From Diphasiastrum complanatum (Eukaryota; Streptophyta; Lycopodiopsida; Lycopodiales; Lycopodiaceae), in the NCBI GenBank assembly GCA_029204225.1, contig CM055111.1, positions 26,443,540 through 26,507,539 of the forward strand: a stretch of 64,000 bases of DNA, written 5' to 3'. The notes beneath the pieces were generated by a model that worked only from the letters and a program-made list of their open reading frames with translations, did not search any database and was not told the origin of the DNA. Made by a program: the position numbers and the translations under genes. Below are positions 1 through 12,538 of this stretch, one piece after another (position 1 is the first letter of the stretch; every line of letters starts with the position of its first letter).

Positions 1-1439
1 TGAAACATCAAAGATCTGAATGTGAGCCTGAGCTAATTAATGAAAATGCCATGATTATGTGGTTTTTGTCAGGTCTACCTAAACGGATCATACGTGAACT
101 GAAACGCCATAATGAGTACGCACTTTTGCAAAATGCGATGGACGATGCAATTCGGAAGGAGGATGAAGATTCAGATGATGAGCCGAATGTCAGTATGTTG
201 CCTTATACAGCAGGGCAGACTACTACGACATCCACCACTATTGCATCAACGAATGCCAATGCTACTGCAGAAATGATGCTCAATGAGTTCGAGAAACTTG
301 GGAAGACCCACCCATCAGAAACAGATGAAAAAGTTACAGTTGCAATTTGATGAGAAGATTAAAGCATTGGAAAATTTCCACAGAGAAACGAACCAGGAAC
401 CTGAGAAGTTTGCAAAGACTTTTCCTACCAGGGAAAATGTCTGGTGTTCCATTTGTACAGGAAATCACACAGTGAACGAGTGTCCTCAATTGAAAAAACG
501 AATGGAAATCAGTATTTGCCATCTGTGTAATTCACCTGACCATGAGACTACCTTTTGCAACTTCAACCCTCGGATGATTCAGCAACGGTATGCCCAGATG
601 GGATATCGAGATCCATAGTATGGAGGCAATCCAACAGCAAGACTATGACAATCTACTCTTGGATACCCGGAACGTCTAGCTTTGCTTGCCCCACCAAAGC
701 ACTCCGCTCCTCCTGCCAATTTGATGGAACCAGAACCTTACGGAAGTGCTGAGCAATGGAGCTATGGTAATGATCAAGAAGGTGGACCTTCAAAACAGTA
801 TGCCATTTATGTTGCCGCTCAACAACAAGCCTCGAGAAATTGGGCCAGAGCACCACTTGGATGCTTTGCATGTGGAGAAAATCACCGAGTGGCAAAACAC
901 CACCAGCTACAGCACCTGTAAATTTGATAACAATCAAGCAAGTATCGGTAGCTCATAATAAACCAAGTGCACCCTTGATGGTGGTCATCAGAGCACAAAA
1001 GCAAAAAGAACCAGTAGTGGATTCAGTACCTGCTGATTCTATACCATTGAACAATACACCAACAGCATCGGAAGTCTATCCAAATCTTAATGCAGAAAAA
1101 CGAAGATATTAGGATATGAGACAGTGGATTAAGCATCGGCAAGAAGAAGAGGAACTTGAAGCCGCTAAAGTAACAGCTGAAGTTCGGTCTTTACCATTGC
1201 AGCCTCCAAAAAATTTACGTACGGATATGAATGATCAATTACATCATCACGAAGAACCCTTCAAGATGACTGAACCGGAAGCACCGCATACAAAATTACT
1301 CATGAATATTTTGTCTAGCAAGATCAATATTTCATTAAGAGAGCTCCTAAAGTTGGTGCCAAAAGCAAAAGAAGTCTTAGCGCAAAAGTTAGCTCAAGAA
1401 GAATCAGAAGAGCCACTTTTTTATGCTGGATTTGAATAA
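1..1439 (+). pseudogene. gag polyprotein remnant with zinc knuckles
   Basis: Gag is the structural protein of the retrotransposon particle. The reading moves from frame 3 (51-350) to frame 1 (283-618 and 682-921) and back to frame 3 (840-1,439), with stops at 616 and 1,110. Two zinc knuckles are visible: CSICTGNHTVNEC near 450-490 and CHLCNSPDHETTFC near 518-560. A third Cys-rich segment near 862 (CFACGENH) lacks its last Cys. The upstream stretch with WFLSGLP and an acidic linker matches the minus-strand gag at 29.3 kb, which supports the family call. The first residues of gag are outside the window. The copy is clearly non-functional. Confidence 0.8.
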
Positions 1440-1532
1440 TCTAACGATGTACTCCATGTTGGAGCAGCTTGGGAAAGTGAACAAAAGAATATCACTCTGC
1501 CGATACAACATAGACAATTTTCTAAAGAAGCA

Positions 1533-2134
1533 GCCGTGATAGACGGCGGTTCAGGAGCTAACCTGATTTCTACAAAGCTATATACAAATTGGGGCCTTAC
1601 AAAGATTAAGCCTGCTACTTTTGCTATTAAGCTAGCTGATCAAACGACGGTTTGTCCACGAGGAATGGTGGAAGATATACCTGTCAGGATTGCAGGAGTA
1701 TTGTTCGTCATTACTTTCGTCATGATGACTTACCAGAAGCACCAAATGTCTACCGAGTTCTCTTAGGACGTCCATGGTTACGAGTTGCGCAAGTAATTCA
1801 TAACTGGGATACCGGCAAAATCACTTTTGAAAATCGTGAACGTGCAGTTAAAATTGATCCTACGACTTGGACTATCAAGCCAGTGGTTCAAAAATCGGAT
1901 GACGATTCATCAACAACAGATCACACTTGTGATCGACCGGAGAAAAAAAAGGGAGTTCACTACGATTCTCAAATGGATATTGTCAATTGGAACGAAGCTC
2001 TTGCAACAATTGATTGTACAGCAGGATATATGTGTCAACAAGATATTCAATCGGAGATGAGCGAGATCTCCTTGTTAGATCGAACTTTGGATACGCCAAT
2101 CACATTTCCACTAAATGTGCTGAATGTAGCCTAG
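1533..2134 (+). pseudogene. gypsy aspartic protease remnant
   Basis: The segment begins with the retropepsin-type active site IDGGSGANLIS. Plant Tat/Athila-like elements often have DGG here rather than DSG or DTG. About 60 residues later the reading shifts from frame 3 to frame 2 near 1,710. It then continues through LLGRPWLR, the C-terminal hallmark of gypsy proteases, and ends at TAG 2,132. In a live element this protease would release gag, RT and integrase from the polyprotein. The motif is repeated in degenerate form at 41,301 (IDGGSKVNIIS). Confidence 0.8.
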
Positions 2135-2182
2135 ATATCAACGGAACCTATACCAGATCCAATTGAGGATGATCCCATACCA

Positions 2183-2644
2183 ATGAGCCATGCCTTAACT
2201 TATGATGGCAATGCAGAACTTACCGATAAACAGATTCTACATCATATGGATCCGACCAGATTTGGAGTGCGTAATGTTCCTGATGAACCCGCAATCAAAT
2301 CGCCCAAAGCAGTTTTATTGAAGGGAGACAGAATGACAGGTTCGATGACGAAGAAACAAGCAAAGCAACATTATAATACGGTCCTGAAATGGGAAAATCC
2401 CTCTCAGAAGATCGATTTAAAGGAAGTGCCACCTCTATTGGATAAAGACAAAGGAAAAGTCAAAAATGATTCTTTAAGTCAGATCTCCAACAAGACATCA
2501 TCGTCTAGGAAGTCTTCACCTAAGAAGAAAGATTTATCATCCTGAAAGTCATCACCTCCACTATCAATTCCTGCTAAGAAGACTAAACGAAGATCCAAGA
2601 CAAGTCCATTCGAAAAAGAACAAGCAAATGTAGTCCAACATGAT
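2183..2644 (+). pseudogene. protease-RT linker of the gypsy polyprotein
   Basis: This Lys/Ser-rich linker lies in the same frame as the protease tail and RT, interrupted by a TGA at 2,543-2,545. The reading continues open beyond that stop into RT, so the stop looks like a later nonsense mutation. No catalytic motif is visible. Low-complexity basic linkers between protease and RT are common in plant gypsy elements. Confidence 0.6.
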
Positions 2645-3652
2645 ATGCCAGAGCATTTTAAACGTTATACACTGGATGATGTGGTTATCATGTTACCTAT
2701 AACACATCGTGAACTTGAAGAACACATGCCGGAATCTAAAGAGGTTCACGATGGCCCAGCTAGGACGCAGCCAATGAATCTTGCAGAACCAGGAGAACCA
2801 GAAAAGATTGTACAAGTGGGATCACAACTTACTCCTGAACAGTATCAAGCACTCTGTTTGCCACTTATTAAGTATCAAGATTGTTTTGTATGGACTTATC
2901 AAGATTTGAAGGGTATTCCGACATCAGTCATTGAACATACCATACCTGTAGTACCTGATGCAATACCAAAGGTTACAAAGTTCTATCGCTGTAATCCTAA
3001 TGTAGCAGATCTGATAAAGAAAGAACTTCAGAGATTGCTTGACGCCGATTTCATTTATGAGATCGAGCATACCGAATGGATTTCACCGATTGTCATCGTT
3101 CCTAAGAAAAATGGGAAATTGCGAATCTGTGTGAATCTCAAAGCATTGAATAAAGTGACACGGAAGGATCACTTTCCGTTACCTTTAATTGAAAGCATTT
3201 TGGATTGCCTTGCTGGAGCGGAAGCTTATAGTTTCCTGGATGGATTTAGTGGTTACAACCAAGTTAAGATTGCACCTTCCAATCGCCACAAAACTGCTTT
3301 TACAACAGAATGGGACATCTATGCTTACAAAGTAATGTCGTTTGGACTCTGTAATGCACCAAGTTCATTCCAAAGAGTAATGCAATTTGCCTTTAAAGAT
3401 TATCTACAAAAATTCCTTGAAATTTACTTGGATGACTTGGGAGTTCATAGCACATATACAGACCACCTGGATCGATTGGAAAAAGTCTTTGAAAGATGCC
3501 GCAAATATCAAATTTCTCTAAATCCAGAAAAATGCCAGATATGGGTTTCTCACAGAGTGGTGGTTGGACATGTGATATCAAGACATGGTATTGCCACCGA
3601 TTATTCTAAAATCAAAGTTATTGTGGAATTGCCACCGCCAGCAACAATTTGA
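2645..3652 (+). pseudogene. gypsy reverse transcriptase domain
   Basis: This 335-codon open segment carries the ordered RT blocks: a P-x-(S/A)-PIVIVPKKNGK block, RICVNLKALNKVT, FPLPLIESILD, FLDGFSGYNQV, KTAFTTEWDIYAYKVMSFGL and the catalytic YLDDLGVHS. It would copy the element RNA into cDNA in the cytoplasmic particle. It ends at TGA 3,650-3,652. The same frame reopens at once into VFMGHANYYR, which normally follows RT. The stop sits where family members usually have Arg, so a CGA to TGA transition is the simplest explanation. The RT core looks complete; the polyprotein does not. Confidence 0.88.
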
Positions 3653-4732
3653 GGAGTTTATGTGTTTATGGGTCATGCGAACTACTATCGAATTTTTATT
3701 ATCTTCTTTGTGAATTTAGCACGACCCATATACAAATTAACTATTGTTCTTATTTGGACAGTAGAGGTGTTAGAAGCCTTTGAAAAGTTAAAAAAAGCAT
3801 TATCTTCAGCACCAATATTGCGTTCTCCATATTGGACATTAGAGTTTCATGTTCATACATATGCCTCAAAATACACCATTGGATCAGTTTTGACGCAGCC
3901 AAGTGACTATAAGAAAGATTATCTTATACGATTTGCAAGCAGACAACTTATAGATCCAGAAAAGAATTATTCAACATCAGAACGTGAAGCACTAGCCATG
4001 ATTTTTTATGTTCGAAAATTTCGTCACTATCTCATGGAAATGCACTTTGCATTTTATACGGATCATCCACCGTTACTTTACTTGGTAAACAAGACGTGTA
4101 ATACTAGACGTATTTCAAGATGGTTATTATTATTGACTGAATTTGACTTTCGAATTGTGGTTAGAAAGGGAAAGCAACATTATCTAGCCGATCACGTTTC
4201 GCGAATTGAATCCGCACCAGTTAATACTGATGTGGATGATGAACTGCCAGATGCTGCATTGTTCTATGTTGAAGCAGTACCTGAGTGGGCGACAGATATT
4301 GTTGAGTACCTGATGCTAGGACAACCGAATGACTCTTTGACAAAAGTACAGAAAAGACAATTGATTCATAAGGCTCAACCTTATCAATTAATTGCAGGAC
4401 AATTGTATCGTCGTGGATCAGATAATATTTTACGAAGATGTGTTTTACCACATGAAGTACCAGATCTAATCATGTTTTCATATGATGGCATGGGTGGAGG
4501 ACACTTCTCTACAGATATTACTATTCGCAAACTTTTGCAATCCAGTTGTTGGTGGCCTACGCTTCATAAGGACACAGAAAATTTTATTCTGACATGTGAT
4601 GTTTGCCAGCGAGCACGACGGCCTACTCGACAAAATTATGAACCCTTACATCCAGTTTTATCGCAAGCACTGTTTGAAACATGGGGACTGGATTATGTTG
4701 GTCCTATTCACCCCGCTGCTCAAGGATCTTAG
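3653..4732 (+). pseudogene. gypsy RNase H and integrase zinc-binding domain
   Basis: This is the same frame as RT, downstream of the TGA. The RNase H part has FHVHTYASKYTIGSVL near 3,842, then the STSEREALAMIFYVRKFRHYL region near 3,976 and YTDHPPLLYLVNK. The first acidic residue of the usual DAS motif reads Tyr-Ala-Ser, so RNase H is probably damaged. The integrase zinc region near 4,470-4,620 keeps GGGHFS and CDVCQRARRPT. The upstream His of the HHCC motif appears as Tyr (FSYDGMGGGH). The frame ends at TAG 4,730-4,732, immediately before the YIIVATDYMTKW catalytic-core block. Confidence 0.8.
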
Positions 4733-5547
4733 GCCCGATACATTATCGTCGCAACTGATTATATGACCAAGTGGATTGAAGCCAAAGCTGTCAAAGTGGC
4801 TGATCTACCGCCAAGTTTCTATATGAAAATATTATAATCAGATTTGGATGTCCGATCAAAATTATTGGTGATCGGGGTACACACTTTGTTAATCAAACAA
4901 TGAAGTGTCTACTGGAAGATTTTTTTGCTATACACAGATTTAGTACTCCCTATTATCCCAAAGGGAATGGCCAAGCTGAATCTTCCAATAAGATTCTCTG
5001 CACCATTATGAGAAAGACAGTTGAAACGAGTCGGTCTGATTGGGAACATAAACTATATGCAGCATTATGGGCATTCAGAACCGCTTACAAAAATAGTACA
5101 AATCAAACACCTTTTCAACTGGTTTATGGTCAAGATGTTGTTATGCCAATTGAATTTTTAATCCCATCTTTACGCATAGCAACAACAGAACAATTAAATG
5201 ATGATCAGTCTTTACAACTTCGTCATGAAGCGTTGCACAAATTATGTGAAACTCGATTGATGGCAGTTCATGTCTTAGCAACAGAGAAAGCCTGTTGCAA
5301 GGCATGGCACGATCGGCGATTGCACAAGAAAGATCTGGAAGCAGGAGATCTTGCATTGATGTACAAAACCAAGCTGATCAAGGGTAAGTTGAAATTTACT
5401 AGGGAAGACCTGTATAAAGTGAAGGAAATCCTGAACTATGTTGTAGTAATTCTTGAGCACTTGGATGAAAAACAATTTGATACTCCGATAAATGACAGCC
5501 GATTACGCATGTTTTGGCAGCTTGCTCCGCTAGTTCAGCAAGCCTGA
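4733..5547 (+). pseudogene. gypsy integrase catalytic core, C-terminal part
   Basis: The block with ATDYMTKWIEAKAVK reads in frame 2 and shifts to frame 1 near 4,810. It continues through RFGCPIKIIGDRGTHFVN and YYPKGNGQAESSNK, then runs open to 5,547. The catalytic acidic residues are visible in DYVG (just upstream), GDRGTHF and QAESSNK. The C-terminal part resembles the usual gypsy segment before the 3' end (DLALMYK, GKLKF), and no chromodomain follows. The frameshift and upstream stop rule out an active protein. Confidence 0.8.
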
Positions 5548-6150
5548 TCTCAATATATTTTTTCATTTTATTTGTTTTCACTTTTTTGTTTTCAATATTT
5601 AATTTGCTGACTTTTTTTTGTTCTAAAAAATAAAAAAAATAAAAAAAAGGAAGAAAAAAAAAATAAGGAAAGACTGATGAGCAAAATTCAGGAAGTCATC
5701 AGCATAAGGAAAAGGAAGCACAGTATTTTTATGGAAAATGACTTAGAAAACCACTGTTTTGAGTCGATTTGGCCAATATAGTATCAGAAACCTTCGTTGA
5801 GCTCTTGGACTGTACATCCACCCTTGATTTATCTGAATTGAGGTGGGCGAAGGTTTTTGACAAGAGAACATTCAATTTTTGAGTCAGTCGAATGTTCAGT
5901 GATATGCCATTTTGGAAACCTTCGCCGAGCATCATAACGTCATTATGAACCTTCGCCGACCTACTAGATGATCTTAAAATGTCAAAATTAGGTTGTCCAT
6001 AGGTTCAGATTGTGAAAAAAAACATTTATGACAGTACTTGGGCGAAGGCTCATCCTTCACCAGTCTTGGAAAACATTCGCCTGATAGGTTCAGATTTTTA
6101 TAGCCTAAGAGTTGTGCTCTATGTCTAGACATAAATTATAGAATGACTAA
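5548..6150 (+). other. A-rich 3' tract and possible 3' LTR of the gypsy element
   Basis: After the integrase stop, an A/G-rich tract (about 5,625-5,673) resembles an untidy polypurine tract. It is followed by TGATGAGC, a possible LTR start. The next 450 bases carry several spaced copies of the motif CTTCGCC or its complement GGCGAAGG (near 5,845, 5,920, 5,952, 6,041 and 6,076). No second LTR copy lies in the window to compare with, so the boundary is only a suggestion. Confidence 0.3.
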
Positions 6151-9117
6151 GGAATTTATCAAAGTGAATAGGTTGTTTATGATACTATGTCCCATCATAT
6201 ATTTCCAAGAAGTTAGAGATCACTTTTGTCAACTTCCTCATAATGGTTGCCTTGATATGGGATGACATGTGGGATTCCAGCTCAGCCAAGATGTGCAATA
6301 CTTGCCCCAACTTAGAGAGAAAGTCAAAAAGTGGAAATTTAGATCTGGCAGGAAAGTAAGACAACGAAATTTTCACAAGAGTGAATATAGATCAACCTTA
6401 AGCATAGAAAAGTCATTAGTGAATTTGAGAGCTAATATACAAGTTTTTTATAGGTAGAATGGAGAAGCCAGATGAACAACGTCAACATTAGTACTAGATT
6501 TGAACCAACCCTTGAATTTTTTGAGACTTGGTGTAATGTTCCAATATATAAACTCCTTAAGCATCTAGAAATCAAATAATAGGACCAATGATGTCTCATA
6601 CATTAGATTTTGGACATTTTTCATAGAAAATAGGTCAAGAAGGAAGAGATACACAACTTTCCATTCACTAATGATCTTGCTTTTTTTGAACCTTTCATTT
6701 TTGGGGGGTTCATCAATTTCTCACCTAGAGTCGAATCTGCATTCTCGAAAATGAACTTATCCAATGATTTAGAACTTCTAAATTGCTAGTAATAGCAACG
6801 TTGACATTTGTTGGAGGTAGAATGTCTTTTGTTCTTGAAGGAAAATTATTTGGTTGACTAACACATATAGATAGGTGTAAAGTCTACAATATTCCTTTGC
6901 ATTCTTCCTTTTCATTGAAGTTGGGAATGATTTGTTTCTAAGTATCTCATGGGAGGCCTTCATTTCGCTAAAATTCAAGCTTTAGTTAAAGCAGAGAGGA
7001 CAGGAAGGCGGAAGGACTATCGCAGGCAAAAGTACTCAATGGATCGCGACTCAACGTCTGTGATTGCAGTTGAATTAAGAGGGTGTCAGCTGCGTAGCCA
7101 ACTTATTGCATTCAAATATTAGTTAAATTGACTGTGATCCATGTACTTAAACAGAGTATGATCTACTCAAACGTCCAAATAATACAAGGGAGCACCCTAA
7201 TGCTCACTCTCATATGGAATGTGAAGGGCTAGGAAATGAGGACTGCAAATCTCTCTCTACATCACAAAGAGGTGGCATTTAGCTCCACCCAATGGGCTCG
7301 GCCTTTCTTCCAATCTCAATCAATCAATTGCTCCAACCATTTTTTCCCTCATCTCATGAGTTCAATTTTCATGTGGTACACATCACCTAAAGTAATATGG
7401 GCCTAGTCACATGCCTCTTCTATGTCATGTGTTGACGAGCATTCTAAAAGTATTGAAATTTTCAATGCCAGCTAGGTCATGATATTATGATGTTTTTAGC
7501 ATTGCCTTGCAAAAGGCAACACTATGTGTTCAAGTTGGTCAAGAAAGTTTTTTAGTAGTCAACATTAAATTCAATGTCTTAAATCATAAAAGTATGTGCA
7601 CACAAAAAGCCTTGGCACATCACTAAAGACTTTATTGAAAGAACTAGGTCATTTAGATGCACATGTATTTGCAAGTCGTAAATTCATGTCCCTCTTTTTT
7701 CTTTCCATGCATGCAACAATGGTTCTAAGCTAATATATGAGACAATGTTGCATATGTTCATCAAATCGTCAAGTCAATTTTTGTTAAGGAGCAAAGATAA
7801 TACAATAACAAATCTCACGGTTTTAAAGGTTCATAGTTGCATGAGTCAAACAAGCATATGCCGATATTAACATCAATGATTTTCCTAAAATTACTGGAGA
7901 TAATGCTATCAATATTTGTTGAAACAACAATTGTCTATCTTATTCACTATTGAAGTAGCAAAAATATATGAAAGCATATCGCTAAATATTCTTGGCTCTT
8001 TAATGGATACAACCTATTTTTGGTGGTAGCAAACTACGTTATTAGCAATTTTCTCAAGTAGCATTAATATGAGACACATACCATAGTTCTTTCATAAGCA
8101 ACATTTTTCCTATCAATGGCTTCAAAAAATGAAGTTTGTCAAACGGATTTTTGGTAGAAGTGCATGCAAGTTCATAAGGAGCATCCTTCTCTTGATTCTC
8201 AATGAAATTGCAATTTTGAAGCACTCAAAACAACAAAGGATTTGACAAAACAATTATATCAATGTGTTTCTAGTCTGTTGTCATGGATTATTCAGTAATT
8301 CACAATCTAAGCTTTGATTATAACACATTCTACATGTGCAAGTTGGCATTCCATCAACGTGCTGAGAAGCAGATTCTTACCATCACAAGCAACTATGGGA
8401 GTCACCATAAACATTAGCCAGACGTTAAAGCAAAAATTTACTAAGCTAGGAATTAGCTATCTTCCAACAATAGTATTTCAAAGAAGAATTATTGCAACAA
8501 ACTTTCGACGACATGTTTGATCAGATTTGCAAGGGGGTAAGAGACCTATTTCACTATGATTGGGGAGAAGAGACTTGTTTCACCATCCCTTCCTCTCAAA
8601 CATCATTTTCCCATTCTTGTCATTAAACTCCCAATAAAACAAGTAATGATGTTCATACATCTCTTCCTTCTATTTAAGCATACCTCCTCCCACATCATCA
8701 TCCTTCCAATTGCCATGAAAACATCAACAATATCATTGATTCTATTGCAATGTGCTAATTCCTTCACTTGTGTACCATTTTCTAGATGTGGATGTTTGTA
8801 CACATAAGGTGTTGGCCTATCTTGTCATCAAAAAGCTTGTGATGCTTATTGTCAACAACTAGCCATACCTTCGGCAACCTTTGTTCCACATCTTGCTCCT
8901 CTTTCACCCCTTGACTCAGCTTGGGTTTGGGTTTGCTCCCTTGATGTTTTGGGTATATTTAATTTGGGTTTCCCTCATCCTCACATGTATGCTCACATTC
9001 CTCTTGTTCTTTGTAGTGATGTTCAAAGCCTCCTTGCATTTATCTTTAGTTTGTTCAACATCCAATCCCCTTGATATTCCAAATTGACATGTCTTTTTAC
9101 TCTTTGTACTTTGGTGT
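6151..9117. other. Non-coding AT-rich stretch, no supported gene
   Basis: No frame longer than about 85 codons looks coding, and no transposase, RT or host-gene motif was seen. The part near 8,800-9,117 could be the decayed upstream end of the reverse transcriptase relic that follows, but I cannot support that. Confidence 0.4.
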
Positions 9118-11395
9118 TTGCCTCTTCCTCATCGGGGTGGTGAAGTTAGTCATTGTGAATCATGCAATAGAATACAACAATTTGAGTGTGAAGATTGGGA
9201 GAATCTACAAGAACATTACCTTGCATGTCAAGCACTTGTTGTTAAACTTGAGTTTGAGTGTGGTCACAGAGTCTCTCTTCGTGTTGTTCATCATCATTTA
9301 TGGTCATGCAAATTAGTTAGTGAATTTTCACATGCAGCTTGTGCTCTTGCACCCTCGACTCCTGCTAATACAACTCAAGCATTACAACAACTTCAGCCAC
9401 TACCTATGGACTATCTCAAAGCTTTTGCGTGCAATCCTCCTCTCTCTTTAGGTGGTGGTCCATCAAAAATAGTTTTCAAACACTTATGTGATTGTTTGCC
9501 ACTTGATGATTTTGGTAGTGGATTTAACCTTCTTTTTTATGTTTTTTTTTATAGCTTGTGGGCACATTTCTTCCTCTATTGCTCGATCCTTGGAGCATGA
9601 CGATTGATTGCAATAAATAAGCCTATTGGAGGCATTTGTCCAATTGTTGTGGGAAAAGTTTCATACGGTTAGTTGCTCAAACATTGTGTTTCCAACATTG
9701 AGACACTTTTCAAGCTCATTTCAGTCCACATCTGTTTGGATATGCTACACCAAGTTGTTGTGAGACAATGGTTCAGAATTTGCAAGCAATAATGGGCATT
9801 CATCCAGATTGGGTTGTTTTGCAAGTAGACGTTTCCAATGCTCTCAAATCAATTTCTAGAAATGCCATTTTGTATCAACTTTGACAAGCTCAAGGCTTGT
9901 GTAACTCGTTCCATTTTTTTGAACTTTTTATTCTCAGTACATAATAATTCAATCATGCATCTAGAGCAAGATATATCGCCGTAATTTTTTTCTATTGTTG
10001 GAGCTAAACAAGATGATCCTTTAGGTGGGCAACTTTTTGCTTTGGCTCCCTTTTGTGGATTTTGTGCAACATCCACAGCTTTTCCCACATGTTTGTTTCC
10101 TTGAACTGCAAATCATACACATATTATGGGACTAACAAGTTATTTAGTTCCAACATTTTCACTTTTTTCATAAAAAATCTCTTCTCTAAGACTGAATATT
10201 ATCAAGTTCAAATGCACGGCTTGGAGTCCTTGGGGCCTTCCATCACATATCTCTATAACTCAAGATTTTCTTACTCCTATTACTGGTGTTAAAGTGCTTG
10301 GCGTCCCTATTGGCTCTCTTGATTTTGTCACATCTTTCCTACATAATGCCTTGAAGGAAGATTGACATCATTTTGACTTACCGCCCACGTTGGAGAACAC
10401 TTGGGTTGCTTTTGACATTCTTAGATAGTGCTTTGCTCAACAGCTTAATTATCTTTTACAGTGCATTGTTCCTCCCACTCTTAAACTTGTGTTACTATGG
10501 ATGAATTTGATTATACTTTAGTGGATATATTTGGTTAGTTAATTGGTCCAAGGACTTTTGACACTCATTGAGGATGGTTTGCGAAAAGATATATTTCACT
10601 TCCAATTTATGTTAGATATGGTTTGATTTCTACAATTTTAACTACTCATGCTGCATTTGGAAAGTTGGGTTCATGTTGCTTTTATACACTAGTATTTCAT
10701 TTTTACCATAGTAATCACCTTATTCTTCTTGATTATATGGCCCATGTAGAAATAGGGAATTTTACTCATCAAAAATTCCTTCGTAATGCTAGAGATTCAC
10801 TCCCTTCAATTGCAAGGTCTAAATTGCCTCCCTTAAGCTTTCATTGGTCGATAACATGTCCATTTACAAAAATATCTTACAGAGCAAATTCACTCTTTTA
10901 CAATTACCCATTTGATTCATGGATTTCAATCAAATGTAATTAGGGCTCGTCTTTTATCTTGTGCTGGCTTAAATGCAAGTGCATGGTTAGTTGCACAATC
11001 TGTACTTCCACTATTGCCACTTTCATCAAAATAGTTTATTATAGCTCTTTGCACTCGTCTGGGACTTAAACATCCAATACTATTAGGTTTGAAAAAGTGC
11101 TCTTGTGGTCATAAACTTGATTTTTTTGGAATTCCTCTCTTAAGGTGCTCTTTTGGTGACAAGACGTGACTCTATTCATGACATATTGGAATCTATTGCA
11201 TATGATAGTGATTTCCATGTTGTTCAAGAACACACTCACATTCTACCAGAAGCTAGTTCTCATTCAACAAGTTGACGATGGATCTTGATATCTCATAAGG
11301 AGTTTGCAGTCTTGGTCATGTTGTTATTGTTGATCCTTTTCAGCATGATATTCTTAGTCGAACATCCACCACTCAAGATGCATCACATGAGGTGT
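9118..11395 (+). pseudogene. Non-LTR-type reverse transcriptase relic
   Basis: In successive frames this stretch shows the blocks of a distinctive RT family. It starts with a Cys/His-rich N-terminal part (CESCNRIQQFECED, 9,154 onward). HPDWVVLQVDVSNALKSISR lies near 9,800-9,860. A DDPLGGQLFALAPF block lies near 10,011-10,055, where related proteins have GDPLGGPLFALAHF. FPTCLFP follows near 10,078. A C-terminal Cys/His segment (CSCGHKLDFFG near 11,099) and a final ASHE-like tail near 11,390 close it. The usual ADDTHI catalytic motif reads as a stop then TANHTHIMG, so both catalytic Asp residues are lost. Many stops and frame changes confirm a pseudogene. The source element type is inferred from similarity remembered from plant and algal RT proteins; LTR or target-site features were not found. 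Confidence 0.65.
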
Positions 11396-12082
11396 TGGAG
11401 AAAGAGGGTGTGTGAGTGTGAGAAACTAAAAAAGCTTGAAAGGAAAACGAACACAAGAAGAAACGAACTCGAAACTCGAACGAGAAACGAACTCAAACGG
11501 AAAGTGTTCATGCGCAGCGAAATGAGCTATATTACTCTTTCCCTAAGCATGATTACGCCTATCAAAAACGAACAGAACGTTAGTGATAGAAAACACGGTC
11601 GAACTAATTACATAGCCAAACATTAAGCAACAAAACATCAGAAGGATAATTTGTCGCGAACAGCTAGACAAATTATTAGTCGCAAATGATTCGTGAAGAG
11701 CTAGACTAAGCTCGACTGATAATCAATTGTGAATTAGTCGCGAAAGACAAGACTAAATATTAGTAGCAAACAACTAGACTAATAATAATTTGCTAAGAAC
11801 AGATTACCAGATTAAGCAATAAGAGAGTCAAACAAAATGTAGGAAAGCATAGCAATATTGACACAAATCTAAACGCAGAACAAAACAGAGTTGTTATCAG
11901 ATTAAGTATAGCAAAATATACATGTCAATAATGATGTGGAGCACAAGACAATAGCGGACGAAACCGCGTGCTCTACAAAGCTAATCCAATCTGTAAAAGG
12001 AATGAACCTATTACTGACAATACAAAGAATCAATGCGTGAGGGCATCTACTTCATCTATCTCTGATAAGCTTCTGATGCCAT
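11396..12082 (-). mobile_element. Copia leader fragment next to a 5' LTR
   Basis: Read on the minus strand, this follows the candidate LTR at 12,083-12,538. It starts with TGGCATCAGAAGC (12,081 downward), close to the TGGTATCAGAGC primer-binding site for initiator Met-tRNA. It is AT-rich with many short motifs such as CGAAC. No gag coding is recognisable before the junction with the RT relic at about 11,396, where the element appears truncated. Confidence 0.45.
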
Positions 12083-12538
12083 TGTTTTTCACACATGTTA
12101 TCTCACATCTACAGAATACGCAAATGGTATTCAATATATGTACACAATTTTACAGGTGTGCAGATGAAAAAAGTCAAAGTGGATGTGTTGTTTGTAGGAG
12201 ATCGTGAGTGGCTGCTGTCGTTGTCAAATCTGTTAGCACAGTTGCATGGGATGAGCGTGAAAAGCCCGCGATGTTAGCCTTTGCTGAAATGAACATTGGT
12301 GAAGATGCGAAAAATGCGACACTCTGACAAATGCCTTAAGATTTGATTTATAGGGTGTCTTTGCTTTTCTGTAAGGGCACCTTGGCATTTTGTAAGGTAG
12401 TGTCGCCTTTTTCGCCTGTCACAAATCACGTGTAAAAATACAGTGTCGCGTTTTTCGCCTTTTTCGCCTATGGAAAATTACTTGTATTTATGCAAACAAT
12501 CGTGTTTTACATGTAAATATGCAGATTGTGCGACAACA
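12083..12538 (-). repeat. Candidate copia 5' LTR
   Basis: On the minus strand the segment starts TGTTGTCGCAC at 12,538 and ends AAAAACA at 12,083. A one-base spacer and a Met-tRNA primer-binding-site-like sequence follow. A TATA-like CCCTATAAATC lies near 12,345. TG...CA ends, the TATA position and the adjacent primer site together support an LTR. No second copy is in the window. Confidence 0.5.

Larger units (their letters stand above)
1..5547 (+). mobile_element. Ty3/gypsy retrotransposon internal region (Tat/Athila-like), degenerate
   Basis: Domain order on the plus strand is gag with zinc knuckles, aspartic protease, reverse transcriptase, RNase H, integrase. This is the Ty3/gypsy order, with integrase last. 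No chromodomain follows the integrase. The protease motif IDGGSGANLIS and the RT motif FLDGFSGYNQV are typical of plant non-chromoviral (Tat/Athila) lineages. The 5' LTR and start of gag lie left of the window. From about 1,652 to 4,810 one frame is mostly kept but carries stops at 2,132, 2,543, 3,650 and 4,730. Gag and integrase also change frame, so the copy cannot make a polyprotein. It belongs to the same family as the gag/protease relics at 28.7-29.7 kb and 39.4-41.6 kb. Confidence 0.9.

Noticed and set aside
11285-11626. 113-codon plus-strand frame
   Set aside because: It crosses the junction between the RT relic and the copia leader, so it is a chance fusion.
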